A stretch of 11,758 nucleotides of DNA from an uncultured Collinsella sp. (GTDB lineage: Bacteria > Actinomycetota > Coriobacteriia > Coriobacteriales > Coriobacteriaceae): positions 1 through 11,758 of the forward strand of contig CABUUG010000048.1 of NCBI GenBank assembly GCA_902494605.1, read 5' to 3'. A program made the translations under genes and the position numbers. The number at the start of each line of letters is the position of its first letter. Position 1 is the first letter of the stretch. The notes under the pieces were generated by a model. That model did not search any database. It was not told the DNA's origin and worked only from the letters and a program-made list of their open reading frames with translations. Positions 1 to 6,863 of this stretch are shown piece by piece.

Positions 1-762
1 AACATCCGCGTCACGTCCGGCCCGGCGATTGAGCGTCCCGGCGACCTCGCGTCAATTCTGGCGAACCTCAATCAGGGGGACGTGCTGTTCATCGACGAAA
101 TTCACCGCCTCTCCCGCTCGGTGGAGGAGGTGCTGTACCCCGCGATGGAGGACTTTGCCCTCGATATCGTGATTGGCAAGGGTCCGGCGGCGCGCTCGAT
201 TCGCCTGGATATCCCCAAGTTTACGCTGGTAGCGGCAACGACTCGCTCGGGCATGTTGACCGGCCCACTACGCGACCGTTTTGGCATTTCGTATCGCCTG
301 GATTACTACACCGTCGAGGAGCTCGCCCAGATTGTGACACGCTCGGCGACCATTCTGGGTGTGACGATCGACCATGCCAGTGCACTCGAGATCGGCTCGC
401 GTTCCCGCGGTACGCCGCGTCTTGCCAACCGTCTGCTCAAGCGCGTGCGCGACTACGCGCAGGTGCGCGGCAACGGTCCTATTGAGCTTGACATTTGCCG
501 TCAGGCGCTCGAGTTCTTTGAGATCGACGAGCTTGGTCTGGACTGGATGGACATTCGCATCTTGGAGACGCTTGCCAAGACGTTCTCCGGCCGTGCCGTG
601 GGCCTGACGACGCTTGCTAGCGCGGTGGGCGAGGACCCGGGTACGCTTGAGGATGTCTACGAGCCCTATCTGCTGCAGTGCGGCTTGATGATTCGCACGC
701 CCCAGGGCCGCCAGGCAACGCTTCGCACCTTTGAGCATTTGGGTATTGAACCGACCCTGTAG
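1..762 (+). CDS. ruvB: Holliday junction branch migration helicase RuvB (5'-truncated by window edge)
   Basis: RuvB is the hexameric AAA+ ATPase that drives branch migration of Holliday junctions with RuvA during recombinational repair, in the cytoplasm. The frame is open from base 1 and gives 253 residues; the family is usually about 330-350, so roughly 90 N-terminal residues, including the Walker A loop, lie outside the window. Visible are the TSGPAIERPGDL segment (5-16), Walker B with LFIDEIHRL (29-37), the sensor 1 region LVAATTRSGML (76-86), the arginine-finger motif GPLRDRFGI (88-96), sensor 2 GTPRLANRLL (138-147) and the C-terminal winged helix ending RTPQGRQATLRTFEHLG (232-248). The GTG at 82 is internal, because conserved RuvB sequence continues upstream of it. 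ruvA and ruvC would be expected just upstream but are not visible. No oddities are seen in the part present. Confidence 0.97.
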   Translation, partial: NIRVTSGPAIERPGDLASILANLNQGDVLFIDEIHRLSRSVEEVLYPAMEDFALDIVIGKGPAARSIRLDIPKFTLVAATTRSGMLTGPLRDRFGISYRLDYYTVEELAQIVTRSATILGVTIDHASALEIGSRSRGTPRLANRLLKRVRDYAQVRGNGPIELDICRQALEFFEIDELGLDWMDIRILETLAKTFSGRAVGLTTLASAVGEDPGTLEDVYEPYLLQCGLMIRTPQGRQATLRTFEHLGIEPTL

Positions 763-840
763 GAATGGGCTTGTTTTAGCGCATCTGTAGGCTATCGCTG
801 GGCATCGGGTAAACATATCGCCGTTCATCGGTTATGGGCG

Positions 841-868
841 TTTTACTATTGCGCGCCCGTGCTATGCT
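841..868 (+). promoter_or_regulatory. Candidate promoter of fhs with extended -10
   Basis: A TATGCT hexamer at 863-868 is preceded by TG one base upstream, giving an extended -10. A weak -35 (TTTTAC, 841-846) sits 16 bases before it. Transcription would start near 875, leaving a leader of about 35 bases before the fhs start. It lies in the 146-base gap after ruvB, so fhs need not depend on ruvB transcription. Assigned by eye. Confidence 0.4.
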
Positions 869-908
869 GAATTGGTCTTTTTCTCATTCGGTAACGAAAG
901 GACCGCCC

Positions 909-2576
909 ATGCCTACTGACATCGAAATCGCACGTTCTGTCACGCCGCTGCCTATTACCGAGGTGGCCAAGAACGCCGGCGTCGACGTTAAGCACCTTAT
1001 TCCGTACGGCTTCGACAAGGCTAAGGTCGACTATTCACTGCTCAACGAGCCGACTGATCACCAGGCCAAGCTCGTTCTCGTGACCGCTATCAACCCAACG
1101 CCTGCGGGCGAGGGCAAGACCACCACGACCATCGGTCTGGCCGATGGCCTGCGTCGCCGCGGCGTCAAGAGTGCCGTGGCCCTGCGCGAGCCTTCGCTCG
1201 GCCCTGTCTTTGGCGTTAAGGGCGGTGCTGCCGGTGGCGGCTGGGCTCAGGTGATCCCCATGGAGGATATCAACCTGCACTTTACCGGCGACTTCCACGC
1301 TATCGGTGCTGCCAACAACCTGCTGGCCGCCATGCTTGATAACCACATCCAGCAGGGCAATCAGCTCGGTATTGACGTTAAGCGCATCACCTGGAAGCGC
1401 GTCGTCGACATGAACGACCGTCAGCTGCGCCATGTTATCGATGGCATTGGTGGTAAGGCCCAGGGCGTGCCGCGCGAGGACGGCTTCGACATCACCGTCG
1501 CCTCCGAGGTCATGGCAATCCTGTGCCTGTCTACGAGCATCAACGACCTCAAGGAACGCTTGGGTGAGATTGTCGTCGGCTATAGCTTTGCCGGCGAGCC
1601 CGTCCGTGCCCGCGACCTCAAGGCCCAGGGTGCCATGGCCGCGTTGCTTAAGGACGCGCTCAAGCCCAACCTGGTGCAAACGCTCGAGGGCACGCCCGCG
1701 TTTGTCCACGGCGGTCCCTTCGCCAACATTGCCCACGGCTGCAACTCTATCATGGCCACGCGTATGGCGATGCGCTTTGGCGATGTCGCCATTACCGAGG
1801 CCGGCTTCGGTGCCGATCTGGGTGCCGAGAAGTTCCTCGACATCAAGTGCCGCATGACGGGCGTTCGCCCCAGCGCTGTCGTGATCGTCGCGACCGCTCG
1901 TGCGCTGAAGTACAACGGTGGCGTCGCCAAGGCCGACCTCAACGAGGAGAATCTCGAGGCACTCAAGGCTGGCATGCCCAACCTGCTGCGTCACGTCGAC
2001 AACATCCAGAACGTTTATGGTCTGCCCTGCGTGGTCGCCATCAACCGATTCCCGACGGACACCGAGGCCGAGCTTGCGCTCATCGAGTCCGAGTGCCAGA
2101 AGCTCGGCGTCAACGTTAAGCTATCCGAGGTCTGGGCCAAGGGCGGCGAGGGCGCGCTCGAGCTGGCCGATGAGGTTATGCGTCTGATTGAGCAGCCGAG
2201 TGAGCTCAAGTTTGCCTATGAGGACGGCGCCGATGTGGCCGACGCTCTCGAGGCCATTGCCACCAAGGTCTACCGCGCCGACGGCGTTGACTTTACGCCG
2301 GCCGCCAAGCGCCAGCTCGCCGAGCTGCGCGAGAACGGCTTTGGCAACCTGCCGGTGTGCGTCGCCAAGACGCAGTACAGCTTTAGCGACAACGCCAAGG
2401 CCCTGGGCGCTCCCGAGAACTTCCGCATCACCGTGCGTGAGCTCAAGGTTTCTGCCGGCGCCCACTTTGTGGTCGCGCTGACCGGCAGTGTTCTGACCAT
2501 GCCGGGTCTGCCCAAGGTGCCCGCGGCCGAAAACATCGACGTCGACAACGACGGCAACATCACCGGCCTGTTCTAA
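909..2576 (+). CDS. fhs: Formate--tetrahydrofolate ligase (10-formyl-THF synthetase)
   Basis: Catalyses formate + ATP + tetrahydrofolate to 10-formyl-THF + ADP + phosphate. This feeds formate, for example from pyruvate formate-lyase, into purine synthesis and other one-carbon reactions in the cytoplasm. The 555-residue product matches the usual monofunctional length of about 555-560. The nucleotide-binding loop TPAGEGKTTT is at 64-73, and the conserved block EPSLGPVFGVKGGAAGGG is at 94-111, followed by the family-typical TGDFHAI segment (126-132). The frame is open upstream to 834, but the ATG at 909 is chosen because AAAGGA (897-902) sits 6 bases before it and because the family begins near here. 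It has its own candidate promoter and a strong terminator, so it looks monocistronic. No folD or fchA partner is adjacent. Identity is near certain. Confidence 0.97.
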   Translation: MPTDIEIARSVTPLPITEVAKNAGVDVKHLIPYGFDKAKVDYSLLNEPTDHQAKLVLVTAINPTPAGEGKTTTTIGLADGLRRRGVKSAVALREPSLGPVFGVKGGAAGGGWAQVIPMEDINLHFTGDFHAIGAANNLLAAMLDNHIQQGNQLGIDVKRITWKRVVDMNDRQLRHVIDGIGGKAQGVPREDGFDITVASEVMAILCLSTSINDLKERLGEIVVGYSFAGEPVRARDLKAQGAMAALLKDALKPNLVQTLEGTPAFVHGGPFANIAHGCNSIMATRMAMRFGDVAITEAGFGADLGAEKFLDIKCRMTGVRPSAVVIVATARALKYNGGVAKADLNEENLEALKAGMPNLLRHVDNIQNVYGLPCVVAINRFPTDTEAELALIESECQKLGVNVKLSEVWAKGGEGALELADEVMRLIEQPSELKFAYEDGADVADALEAIATKVYRADGVDFTPAAKRQLAELRENGFGNLPVCVAKTQYSFSDNAKALGAPENFRITVRELKVSAGAHFVVALTGSVLTMPGLPKVPAAENIDVDNDGNITGLF

Positions 2577-2601
2577 GCCTGCTGTCCATAGCTGCTAGCC
2601 C

Positions 2602-2637
2602 GCCCCGCCGCGCCCACAAGGCACGGCGGGGCTTTTT
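2602..2637 (+). terminator. Rho-independent terminator of fhs
   Basis: A nine-pair GC stem (2602-2610 with 2624-2632) is extended by three more pairs after one mismatch (2612-2614 with 2620-2622) around loop CACAA. TTTTT follows directly at 2633-2637. It lies 25 bases after the fhs stop codon. Confidence 0.9.
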
Positions 2638-2704
2638 GATCCTTAGGCCCGCGCATGTCTTGTAGATACCGACGGACTCTGCCCGTCATAGGCTTTTGCG
2701 CGGG

Positions 2705-2710
2705 TAGAAT
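2705..2710 (+). promoter_or_regulatory. Possible -10 element of the membrane protein gene
   Basis: TAGAAT at 2705-2710 lies 45 bases before the 2756 start and after the fhs terminator, where a promoter is needed. No convincing -35 is seen at 16-18 bases spacing, so this rests on the -10 alone. Confidence 0.3.
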
Positions 2711-2755
2711 GCATGGATAGCTTGAGGCTCACGCGCGACGGAAAGGAATCGTTGC

Positions 2756-3745
2756 ATGGATCAGGACAAGACAACCGTGATGGGCGGCTACGGTTCCGCG
2801 CAGGTTGGCGATAGCGCCGATGCGACCCGCGTTGTTCCCAACCCCGGTTATACCGACCCCGCCGCGACGCAGCCTTCTGCCGAGCCCACCCGGGTTATGG
2901 GCTATGGCGACACGGCGCAGGATTCTTACGCTGCATCTTCGCAAGGCCCCTATGGCAACGCAGCCCCGGATCCGTTTGATTACGCGCCGCAGGATTCTTA
3001 TGCTGCCTCGACGCCGAATCCCTATGATGACCTGCCGCAGAATCCCATTCCGCAGCCTCAGCAGACGACGTATATGCCTCGCACGGCGCAGCCTCGCTAC
3101 GAGTCGCGCGAGCCGTATCGCGAGTACCCCAAGTCGATTCCGCAATATGGCGAGGACGAGGAGAAGAAGCCGTCGCGTTCGTCGAGCGTGATCAAGAAGA
3201 TCCTCATCGTGCTGGCAATCTTCTTTGCGCTGTCGGTTGTGTTTGCCATCGTGTCGGGCATGCTCAACAAGCGAGGGAGTTCAACGGCCGATACCACTGC
3301 CGAGCAAACCGAGTCCGCCTCGTCTAGCACCGTCGATCTGAGTGATATCCCGGGGCAGTACTGGTCCAACGCCAAGAAGATCCTCAAGTCGCGCGGCGCC
3401 GATCTTTCGAATGCCGTGGTCCTGACTGATGATGGCTCAACGCCCGTCGTCGATGCCAACTGGGTCGTTACTTCTGCCTACTATAACGACAGCGGCAACC
3501 TCGAAATTCAGCTCACGCACAAGAACAGCTCAGGCAACTCGTCCGACGGCCAAAGCGGTACCGACAGCTCGAGCTCCAACACGCTGGAGGACTTGAGCAA
3601 CAAGGCACAGGAGTTGGGAGACAAGGCGCAAGAGCTGGGCGACACGGCACAAAACCTGGGCGATACCGCGCAGAACTTGGGCGGCATGGCGACGGATGCC
3701 TGGAACGCCCTGCAAAACGGCATCTCGGGCGCGCAGGGAAACTAG
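2756..3745 (+). CDS. Single-pass membrane protein: disordered N-terminus, PASTA-like outer domain, heptad-repeat tail
   Basis: 329 residues, not recognised as a named protein. Residues 1-140 are rich in Pro, Gln, Tyr, Asp and Ala and look disordered. They hold an internal duplication of QDSYAAS (55-61 and 79-85) and three Thr-Val motifs (TTVM 6-9, TRVV 24-27, TRVM 45-48). A basic stretch (KKPSRSSSVIKK, 137-148) precedes one membrane helix (about 149-170), so the N-terminus should be cytoplasmic and the rest outside. After a Ser/Thr-rich linker, residues 196-257 (IPGQYWSNAKKILKSRGAD onward) resemble a PASTA-type domain: a Pro-Gly start, an AKKIL helix and a late strand. The tail (283-310) has four seven-residue repeats of AQ(E/N)LGD(K/T). 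The ATG follows GAAAGGA (2741-2747). It may be a cell-envelope sensor or scaffold; that is inference. It converges on the CDF gene with 18 bases between stops and no clear terminator. Confidence 0.85.
   Translation: MDQDKTTVMGGYGSAQVGDSADATRVVPNPGYTDPAATQPSAEPTRVMGYGDTAQDSYAASSQGPYGNAAPDPFDYAPQDSYAASTPNPYDDLPQNPIPQPQQTTYMPRTAQPRYESREPYREYPKSIPQYGEDEEKKPSRSSSVIKKILIVLAIFFALSVVFAIVSGMLNKRGSSTADTTAEQTESASSSTVDLSDIPGQYWSNAKKILKSRGADLSNAVVLTDDGSTPVVDANWVVTSAYYNDSGNLEIQLTHKNSSGNSSDGQSGTDSSSSNTLEDLSNKAQELGDKAQELGDTAQNLGDTAQNLGGMATDAWNALQNGISGAQGN
3602..3685 (+). repeat. Four tandem 21-base units coding the heptad repeat
   Basis: Four in-frame units (3602-3622, 3623-3643, 3644-3664, 3665-3685) each code for a variant of K/T-A-Q-E/N-L-G-D/G. 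Third positions differ between copies, so the array is not freshly amplified. The protein repeat appears to be conserved while the DNA drifts. Confidence 0.85.
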
Positions 3746-3763
3746 CGGACGAGCGGAGCGGGG

Positions 3764-4945
3764 CTACAGCTGCTCGGCCGGACGCTCGGGCGAGCTGAAG
3801 CCCGAATCAAACGTGACGACGCATGAGACATCGGGCCGGCGCTCGTGCACGATGCGCGTGACGAGCTCCAGCAGCTCCTCGTCGGATATGTCAAAGCCGT
3901 CGGGACGCACCAGGTCAAACGAAACGAACCCGTCGTGCTCGTGCAGGTCGTGGATGGAGAGCGCAGGATCGATCTGCATGATGCCGCGCTTGACCCAGCC
4001 GCGCAGGCCGTCGCCGGTGGTGGCGATGGGGTCGCAGTGTAGCGTGATACCGATGCCCATCTGATGCTTGATATCGTGTTCGATGGTGTCCAGAATCTCG
4101 TGGTGCTCAAAGGCATCGCCCTCGCCGGGCATTTCCACGTGTGCGCTGGCAAACTGACGGCCGGGGCCGTAGTCGTGCACCATGAGGTCGTGTGTGCCCA
4201 GGACCTGCGGATAGGACATGATCTTGTCGCGGATTGCCTGGACGAGCTTGGGGTCGGGCGCTTGCCCCAGCAACGGGCTGATGGCGTCGCGCACCAGGCC
4301 CATGCCGCTGATGCAAATGAAGATGCCCACGCCCAAGCCCGCCCAGCCGTCGAGGTCAAAGCCTGTCGCTTGCGAAATAAGCGCCGCCGCTAAGACCGAG
4401 CCCGAGGTGATGACGTCGTTTTTGGAGTCCTGTGCCGTGGCGATGAGGGTCTCCGAGTCGATGCGATCGCCCAGCGTGCGGTTGAACGCTGCCATCCAGA
4501 GCTTAACGAGCATGGACGTAGCCAGTGCCGCAAGGGAAATGAACGTGTAAGCGGTGGGGGAAGGCTTGATGATCTTGGTGACCGACTCGAGGATTAGGTT
4601 GATGCCGACGGCACAAACCAGGACGGCGACAAACAGACCAGCCAGGTACTCGTAGCGGCCGTGGCCGTAAGGGTGGCCCTCGTCTGCCGGGCGGCTGGCA
4701 AGGCGGAACCCGAGCAGGCTCACGATGTTGCTCGAGGCATCGGAGAGGTTGTTGAAAGCGTCGGCGATGAGGGAGACGGAGCCGGCGAGCAGGCCCGCGA
4801 TGCCCTTGGCCAGGCACAGGGTTATGTTGAGTCCAATGCAGATGAGGCTTGCGGTAAAACCCGCGTTGGTGCGGCAAGATGCATCGACCGGCTCGTCCTC
4901 GCTGCCGGGAACAAGCGTATGTACCAGCCGATTTACTAATAGCAT
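3764..4945 (-). CDS. Cation diffusion facilitator (CDF) exporter, probably Mn2+ type
   Basis: CDF proteins are proton-driven exporters of divalent metals in the cytoplasmic membrane, usually working as dimers. The 393-residue protein has the family layout: membrane helices between about 30 and 215, the signature HPYGHGRYEYLAGL (91-104) after helix 2, and a cytoplasmic C-terminal domain with several histidines (H252, H257, H269, H281, H282). The transport-site positions are N65 and D69 in helix 2 (NNLSD) and D173 and D177 in helix 5 (DSKND). Zn/Fe members such as YiiP have DxxxD and HxxxD there. The N-D/D-D set is what is known for bacterial manganese exporters of the MntE type, so Mn2+ is the best guess. 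The start is the ATG at 4943-4945 with AGGAGA seven bases upstream. The C-terminus runs about 80-90 residues longer than compact CDFs. The family call is firm; the metal is inference. Confidence 0.93.
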   Translation of the reverse strand: MLLVNRLVHTLVPGSEDEPVDASCRTNAGFTASLICIGLNITLCLAKGIAGLLAGSVSLIADAFNNLSDASSNIVSLLGFRLASRPADEGHPYGHGRYEYLAGLFVAVLVCAVGINLILESVTKIIKPSPTAYTFISLAALATSMLVKLWMAAFNRTLGDRIDSETLIATAQDSKNDVITSGSVLAAALISQATGFDLDGWAGLGVGIFICISGMGLVRDAISPLLGQAPDPKLVQAIRDKIMSYPQVLGTHDLMVHDYGPGRQFASAHVEMPGEGDAFEHHEILDTIEHDIKHQMGIGITLHCDPIATTGDGLRGWVKRGIMQIDPALSIHDLHEHDGFVSFDLVRPDGFDISDEELLELVTRIVHERRPDVSCVVTFDSGFSSPERPAEQL

Positions 4946-5086
4946 GGCGTATCTCCTCGCATTCTTGTTAAGGGGATAGTGTAGCTCGCGCGGGGGCGCC
5001 GTGCACCGATGCTCAGAAAATGCAGCAATAGTCTGCCGGCGCTAACGAGCGAGCCTTTTCGTCTGCCTGGGTGGTCCATTTTGGGC

Positions 5087-5106
5087 CACATGGGTATGGG
5101 CATGTG
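5087..5106. promoter_or_regulatory. Inverted repeat upstream of the zinc-ribbon gene (distal)
   Basis: CACATG (5087-5092) and CATGTG (5101-5106) form a perfect six-base inverted repeat with an eight-base spacer. It lies where a -35 element for the 5163 gene could be, and 142 bases from the CDF start on the other strand. It could be an operator; it is short enough to occur by chance. Confidence 0.3.
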
Positions 5107-5115
5107 CCTGTTTGC

Positions 5116-5134
5116 TCGACATACTTAATGTCGA
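5116..5134. promoter_or_regulatory. Inverted repeat overlapping a possible -10, upstream of the zinc-ribbon gene
   Basis: TCGACAT (5116-5122) and ATGTCGA (5128-5134) form a perfect seven-base inverted repeat with spacer ACTTA. The possible -10 TACTTA (5122-5127) lies inside it, and the ribosome site AAGGAGG starts 13 bases after it. This is a typical place for a repressor site, but a short hairpin in the leader is also possible. Confidence 0.4.
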
Positions 5135-5162
5135 CAGCCCCTGTGCAAAGGAGGACGTTTCC

Positions 5163-6500
5163 ATGGACGAGATGTTTGCCATTAAATGTCAAAACTGCGG
5201 CGGCCCTATGTACTCGCACCAAGCTAAGCGCAGCTTTGAGTGCGCTTATTGCGGTGCGGTCATTCCGTGGCAGGCGGACGCCGGAGAGCCCAAGAGCGCT
5301 TTGGGCATTCGCCATACGCCGTTGACGGTGGTGGATGGACTGCTCAAGCTCACGCATGTGTCGCAACTCGAGCGCCCGGGGGACCCGGACTGGTATTTCT
5401 TCAATTCACACTGGCGCAATCAGTCGGTCCTGGAACATCTGCTGTGGGAGGATCGCGGCACGGCGCAAGAGTTCCAAGAGGCCACGCATGTGAGCATTCC
5501 TTGCCCCTTCTGCGGGGCGTCCTTTGAGGGCGAGTCAACGCAGCGCGTGTTTGAGTGCCCGTCCTGCGGCAACAAGATCGGCATTGCCGACCTGCTCAAG
5601 CCCGGTACCTTCAGCAAGCGTCTGACCATGGGCGTGGGTGCAGAGTATGTGCCGGAGCAGGGCATTCCCTGCGAAATCTCGCCGCAGCAGGCACGTGCCA
5701 ACGCACTGCAGCTGGTGCGCCAGTATGCGGAAGCCTTTGCCGGGCACGACGTGGAAGATGCGATCCAAAACGACATGATGCTCTTCTATTTCCCCATGGC
5801 GCTGGCGGACCTGCGCATGATGGCGTCCTTCCCGGGCAAGGGCCTGAGCAAGGAGACCTTGGTGTACTACGAGGTGCTCGACTGGGCATATCCCAGGGCA
5901 AACTACCTGGACGTTCGCCTCATGGGCATTTTGGAGCCGTGGGACTTTGCCAAGGTTGGGCCGTTTGACCCGGCCATGCAGGAAGGTGACTTTCGCGTTG
6001 TCTCCGTCGATGCGTCTACCAAGGACCAGGTGGTTATTGATAAGTTGGCGCTCGACGTTGCGGGCAACGACGCCGAGGCGGTGCTGGGGTTCAATAAAAA
6101 GAGCATCCGCACGTGGGCGCGCAAGGCCCGCAAGCACAAGGACGGCTTGGTTATGGTGCCGGTGTACTTTGTCGATCGTCCTGCCTCGGATAGTCGCGAT
6201 GGCGAACAGGTGCGCATCGCCGTGAACGGCCAGACGGGCCGCGCGGCTGCGGTGGTGTTTAGTGACAAGCGCGAGACGCATGTGGTGGCACCGCTCAGCC
6301 CGAGCCTGCATCTGTCCGGTGAGAGCACCGTGCACGCCACGCCCGTCGAGGTCAAATACGTTAAATCGCCCTTCCTGTACCAGATCGTGCGCCGTGGAGG
6401 CGGCGAGCAACCGCGACAGGTTGCAGCCGCCGTCGAGGGTTCCTACCGAGAGGAGAAGCCCAAACGCCGCGGTCTGCTGGGTGCGCTATTTGGGAAGTAG
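5163..6500 (+). CDS. Double zinc-ribbon protein of unknown function
   Basis: 445 residues with no signal peptide or clear membrane helix, so probably cytoplasmic. Two zinc ribbons are evident: C9-C12-C27-C30 and C114-C117-C132-C135. Both have the same CX2C-X14-CX2C spacing and similar sequence around the second pair (FECAYCG and FECPSCG), so they look like a duplicated module. Between them is a Trp-rich stretch (77-96, with WYFFNSHW). After the ribbons come a helical region (175-230) and a part with MVPVYF (331-336) and VNGQTGR (354-360). That ending resembles a family of bacterial zinc-ribbon proteins that carry a 'PVW...NGQTGK' segment; the resemblance is from memory. The C-terminus is basic (KPKRRGLLGALFGK). 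The ATG at 5163 is chosen over upstream frame extension because AAGGAGG (5147-5153) sits nine bases before it. Function is not known; nucleic-acid or protein binding through the ribbons is plausible. Confidence 0.88.
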   Translation: MDEMFAIKCQNCGGPMYSHQAKRSFECAYCGAVIPWQADAGEPKSALGIRHTPLTVVDGLLKLTHVSQLERPGDPDWYFFNSHWRNQSVLEHLLWEDRGTAQEFQEATHVSIPCPFCGASFEGESTQRVFECPSCGNKIGIADLLKPGTFSKRLTMGVGAEYVPEQGIPCEISPQQARANALQLVRQYAEAFAGHDVEDAIQNDMMLFYFPMALADLRMMASFPGKGLSKETLVYYEVLDWAYPRANYLDVRLMGILEPWDFAKVGPFDPAMQEGDFRVVSVDASTKDQVVIDKLALDVAGNDAEAVLGFNKKSIRTWARKARKHKDGLVMVPVYFVDRPASDSRDGEQVRIAVNGQTGRAAAVVFSDKRETHVVAPLSPSLHLSGESTVHATPVEVKYVKSPFLYQIVRRGGGEQPRQVAAAVEGSYREEKPKRRGLLGALFGK

Positions 6501-6651
6501 GGGAGTAGCACCGGTTGTTGCCGTAAGGTGATGGCCGGGGGTGCGGGGCAGCTCTCAGGAGTGCGGGCTGCCGTCTGATTGTTTGAGGGTACCAGATGTA
6601 AATAAACAGTGGAGCGGCTGCAAAAGAGCCTCCTCACTGGGTAAAATCAGG

Positions 6652-6748
6652 TTGTGCCGCGGAACCCGCTCCTCAGCTAGTCACACTTCGGAAGCGCGGG
6701 CAACGCAGGTATTATCGTCTAAAGGGCCGGCTGCAACCGGCCCTTTTC
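6652..6748 (+). ncRNA. Possible small structured RNA ending in a hairpin terminator
   Basis: A -10-like TAAAAT (6642-6647) is followed about five bases later by sequence whose 5' end (GUUG, then CC, GCG) can pair, with small bulges, with GCG-GG-CAAC near 6694-6705. A perfect ten-pair terminator closes the stretch at 6721-6747. No reading frame with a ribosome site is apparent across it. There is no convincing -35, and it matches no RNA family I recognise. A chance arrangement, or decayed coding DNA, is as likely. Confidence 0.2.
6721..6747. terminator. Perfect 10-pair hairpin terminator, possibly bidirectional
   Basis: AAAGGGCCGG (6721-6730) pairs without mismatch with CCGGCCCTTT (6737-6746) around loop CTGCAA. 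On the plus strand the stem runs into TTTT; on the minus strand it runs into TTT. On the minus strand it begins 24 bases after the stop at 6771, suiting that gene remnant and the nuclease transcript. On the plus strand it lies 220 bases after the zinc-ribbon stop. Confidence 0.8.
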
Positions 6749-6770
6749 TGTGGCAGCCAATGGACCCACA

Positions 6771-6863
6771 TCAGACGAAGGCCGCGTCTTTGCCTGTCAG
6801 GTCACGCTCGCCAGCCACGGCTAGAATGTCGTTGCCGGCGTCCATGACCGGTATTGTTTCGTA
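6771..6863 (-). pseudogene. Coding-like C-terminal tail, probably a gene remnant
   Basis: Read on the minus strand, this frame gives YETIPVMDAGND (positions 1-12), then ILAVAGERDLTGKDAAFV and a TGA at 6773-6771. Of the 23 codons after the internal ATG (6845-6843), 17 end in G or C, as in real genes here. No ribosome site precedes that ATG. Upstream in the same frame the sequence becomes Arg-rich and unlikely. The neighbouring frame reads an Ala-rich stretch (ATEATAAVAGALAVATHA, about 6916-6863), so a single frameshift near 6864 would join the two. A terminator follows 24 bases after the stop. I do not recognise the protein. It may be a decayed gene end; a chance open frame is possible. Confidence 0.3.

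Noticed and set aside
268..828. Minus-strand open frame across ruvB
   Set aside because: Antisense shadow of conserved RuvB sequence.
834..908. 25-residue N-terminal extension of formate--THF ligase
   Set aside because: The ATG at 909 has a good ribosome site, family proteins begin near it, and the extension overlaps the candidate promoter.
1035..1994. Long minus-strand open frame of 319 codons inside fhs
   Set aside because: It lies wholly antisense to a certain gene, has no ribosome site or family features, and is what GC-rich codon use commonly produces.
3602..3685. Tandem units considered as a CRISPR-like array
   Set aside because: The units are contiguous without spacers, keep the reading frame and code for heptads.
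5535..6410. Minus-strand open frame of 291 codons inside the zinc-ribbon gene
   Set aside because: The plus-strand frame has paired cysteine motifs and a strong ribosome site; the opposite frame is His/Arg-rich with no features.
6648..6665. T-box-like string GGTTGTGCCGCGG
   Set aside because: It resembles the T-box core, but the tRNA-pairing UGGN is UUGU, there is no stem I, and no plus-strand gene follows the terminator.
6620..6715. Faint similarity of either strand to SRP RNA
   Set aside because: The GGAAG-type loop with its partner segment and the Alu-domain fold cannot be laid out consistently; only short strings match.
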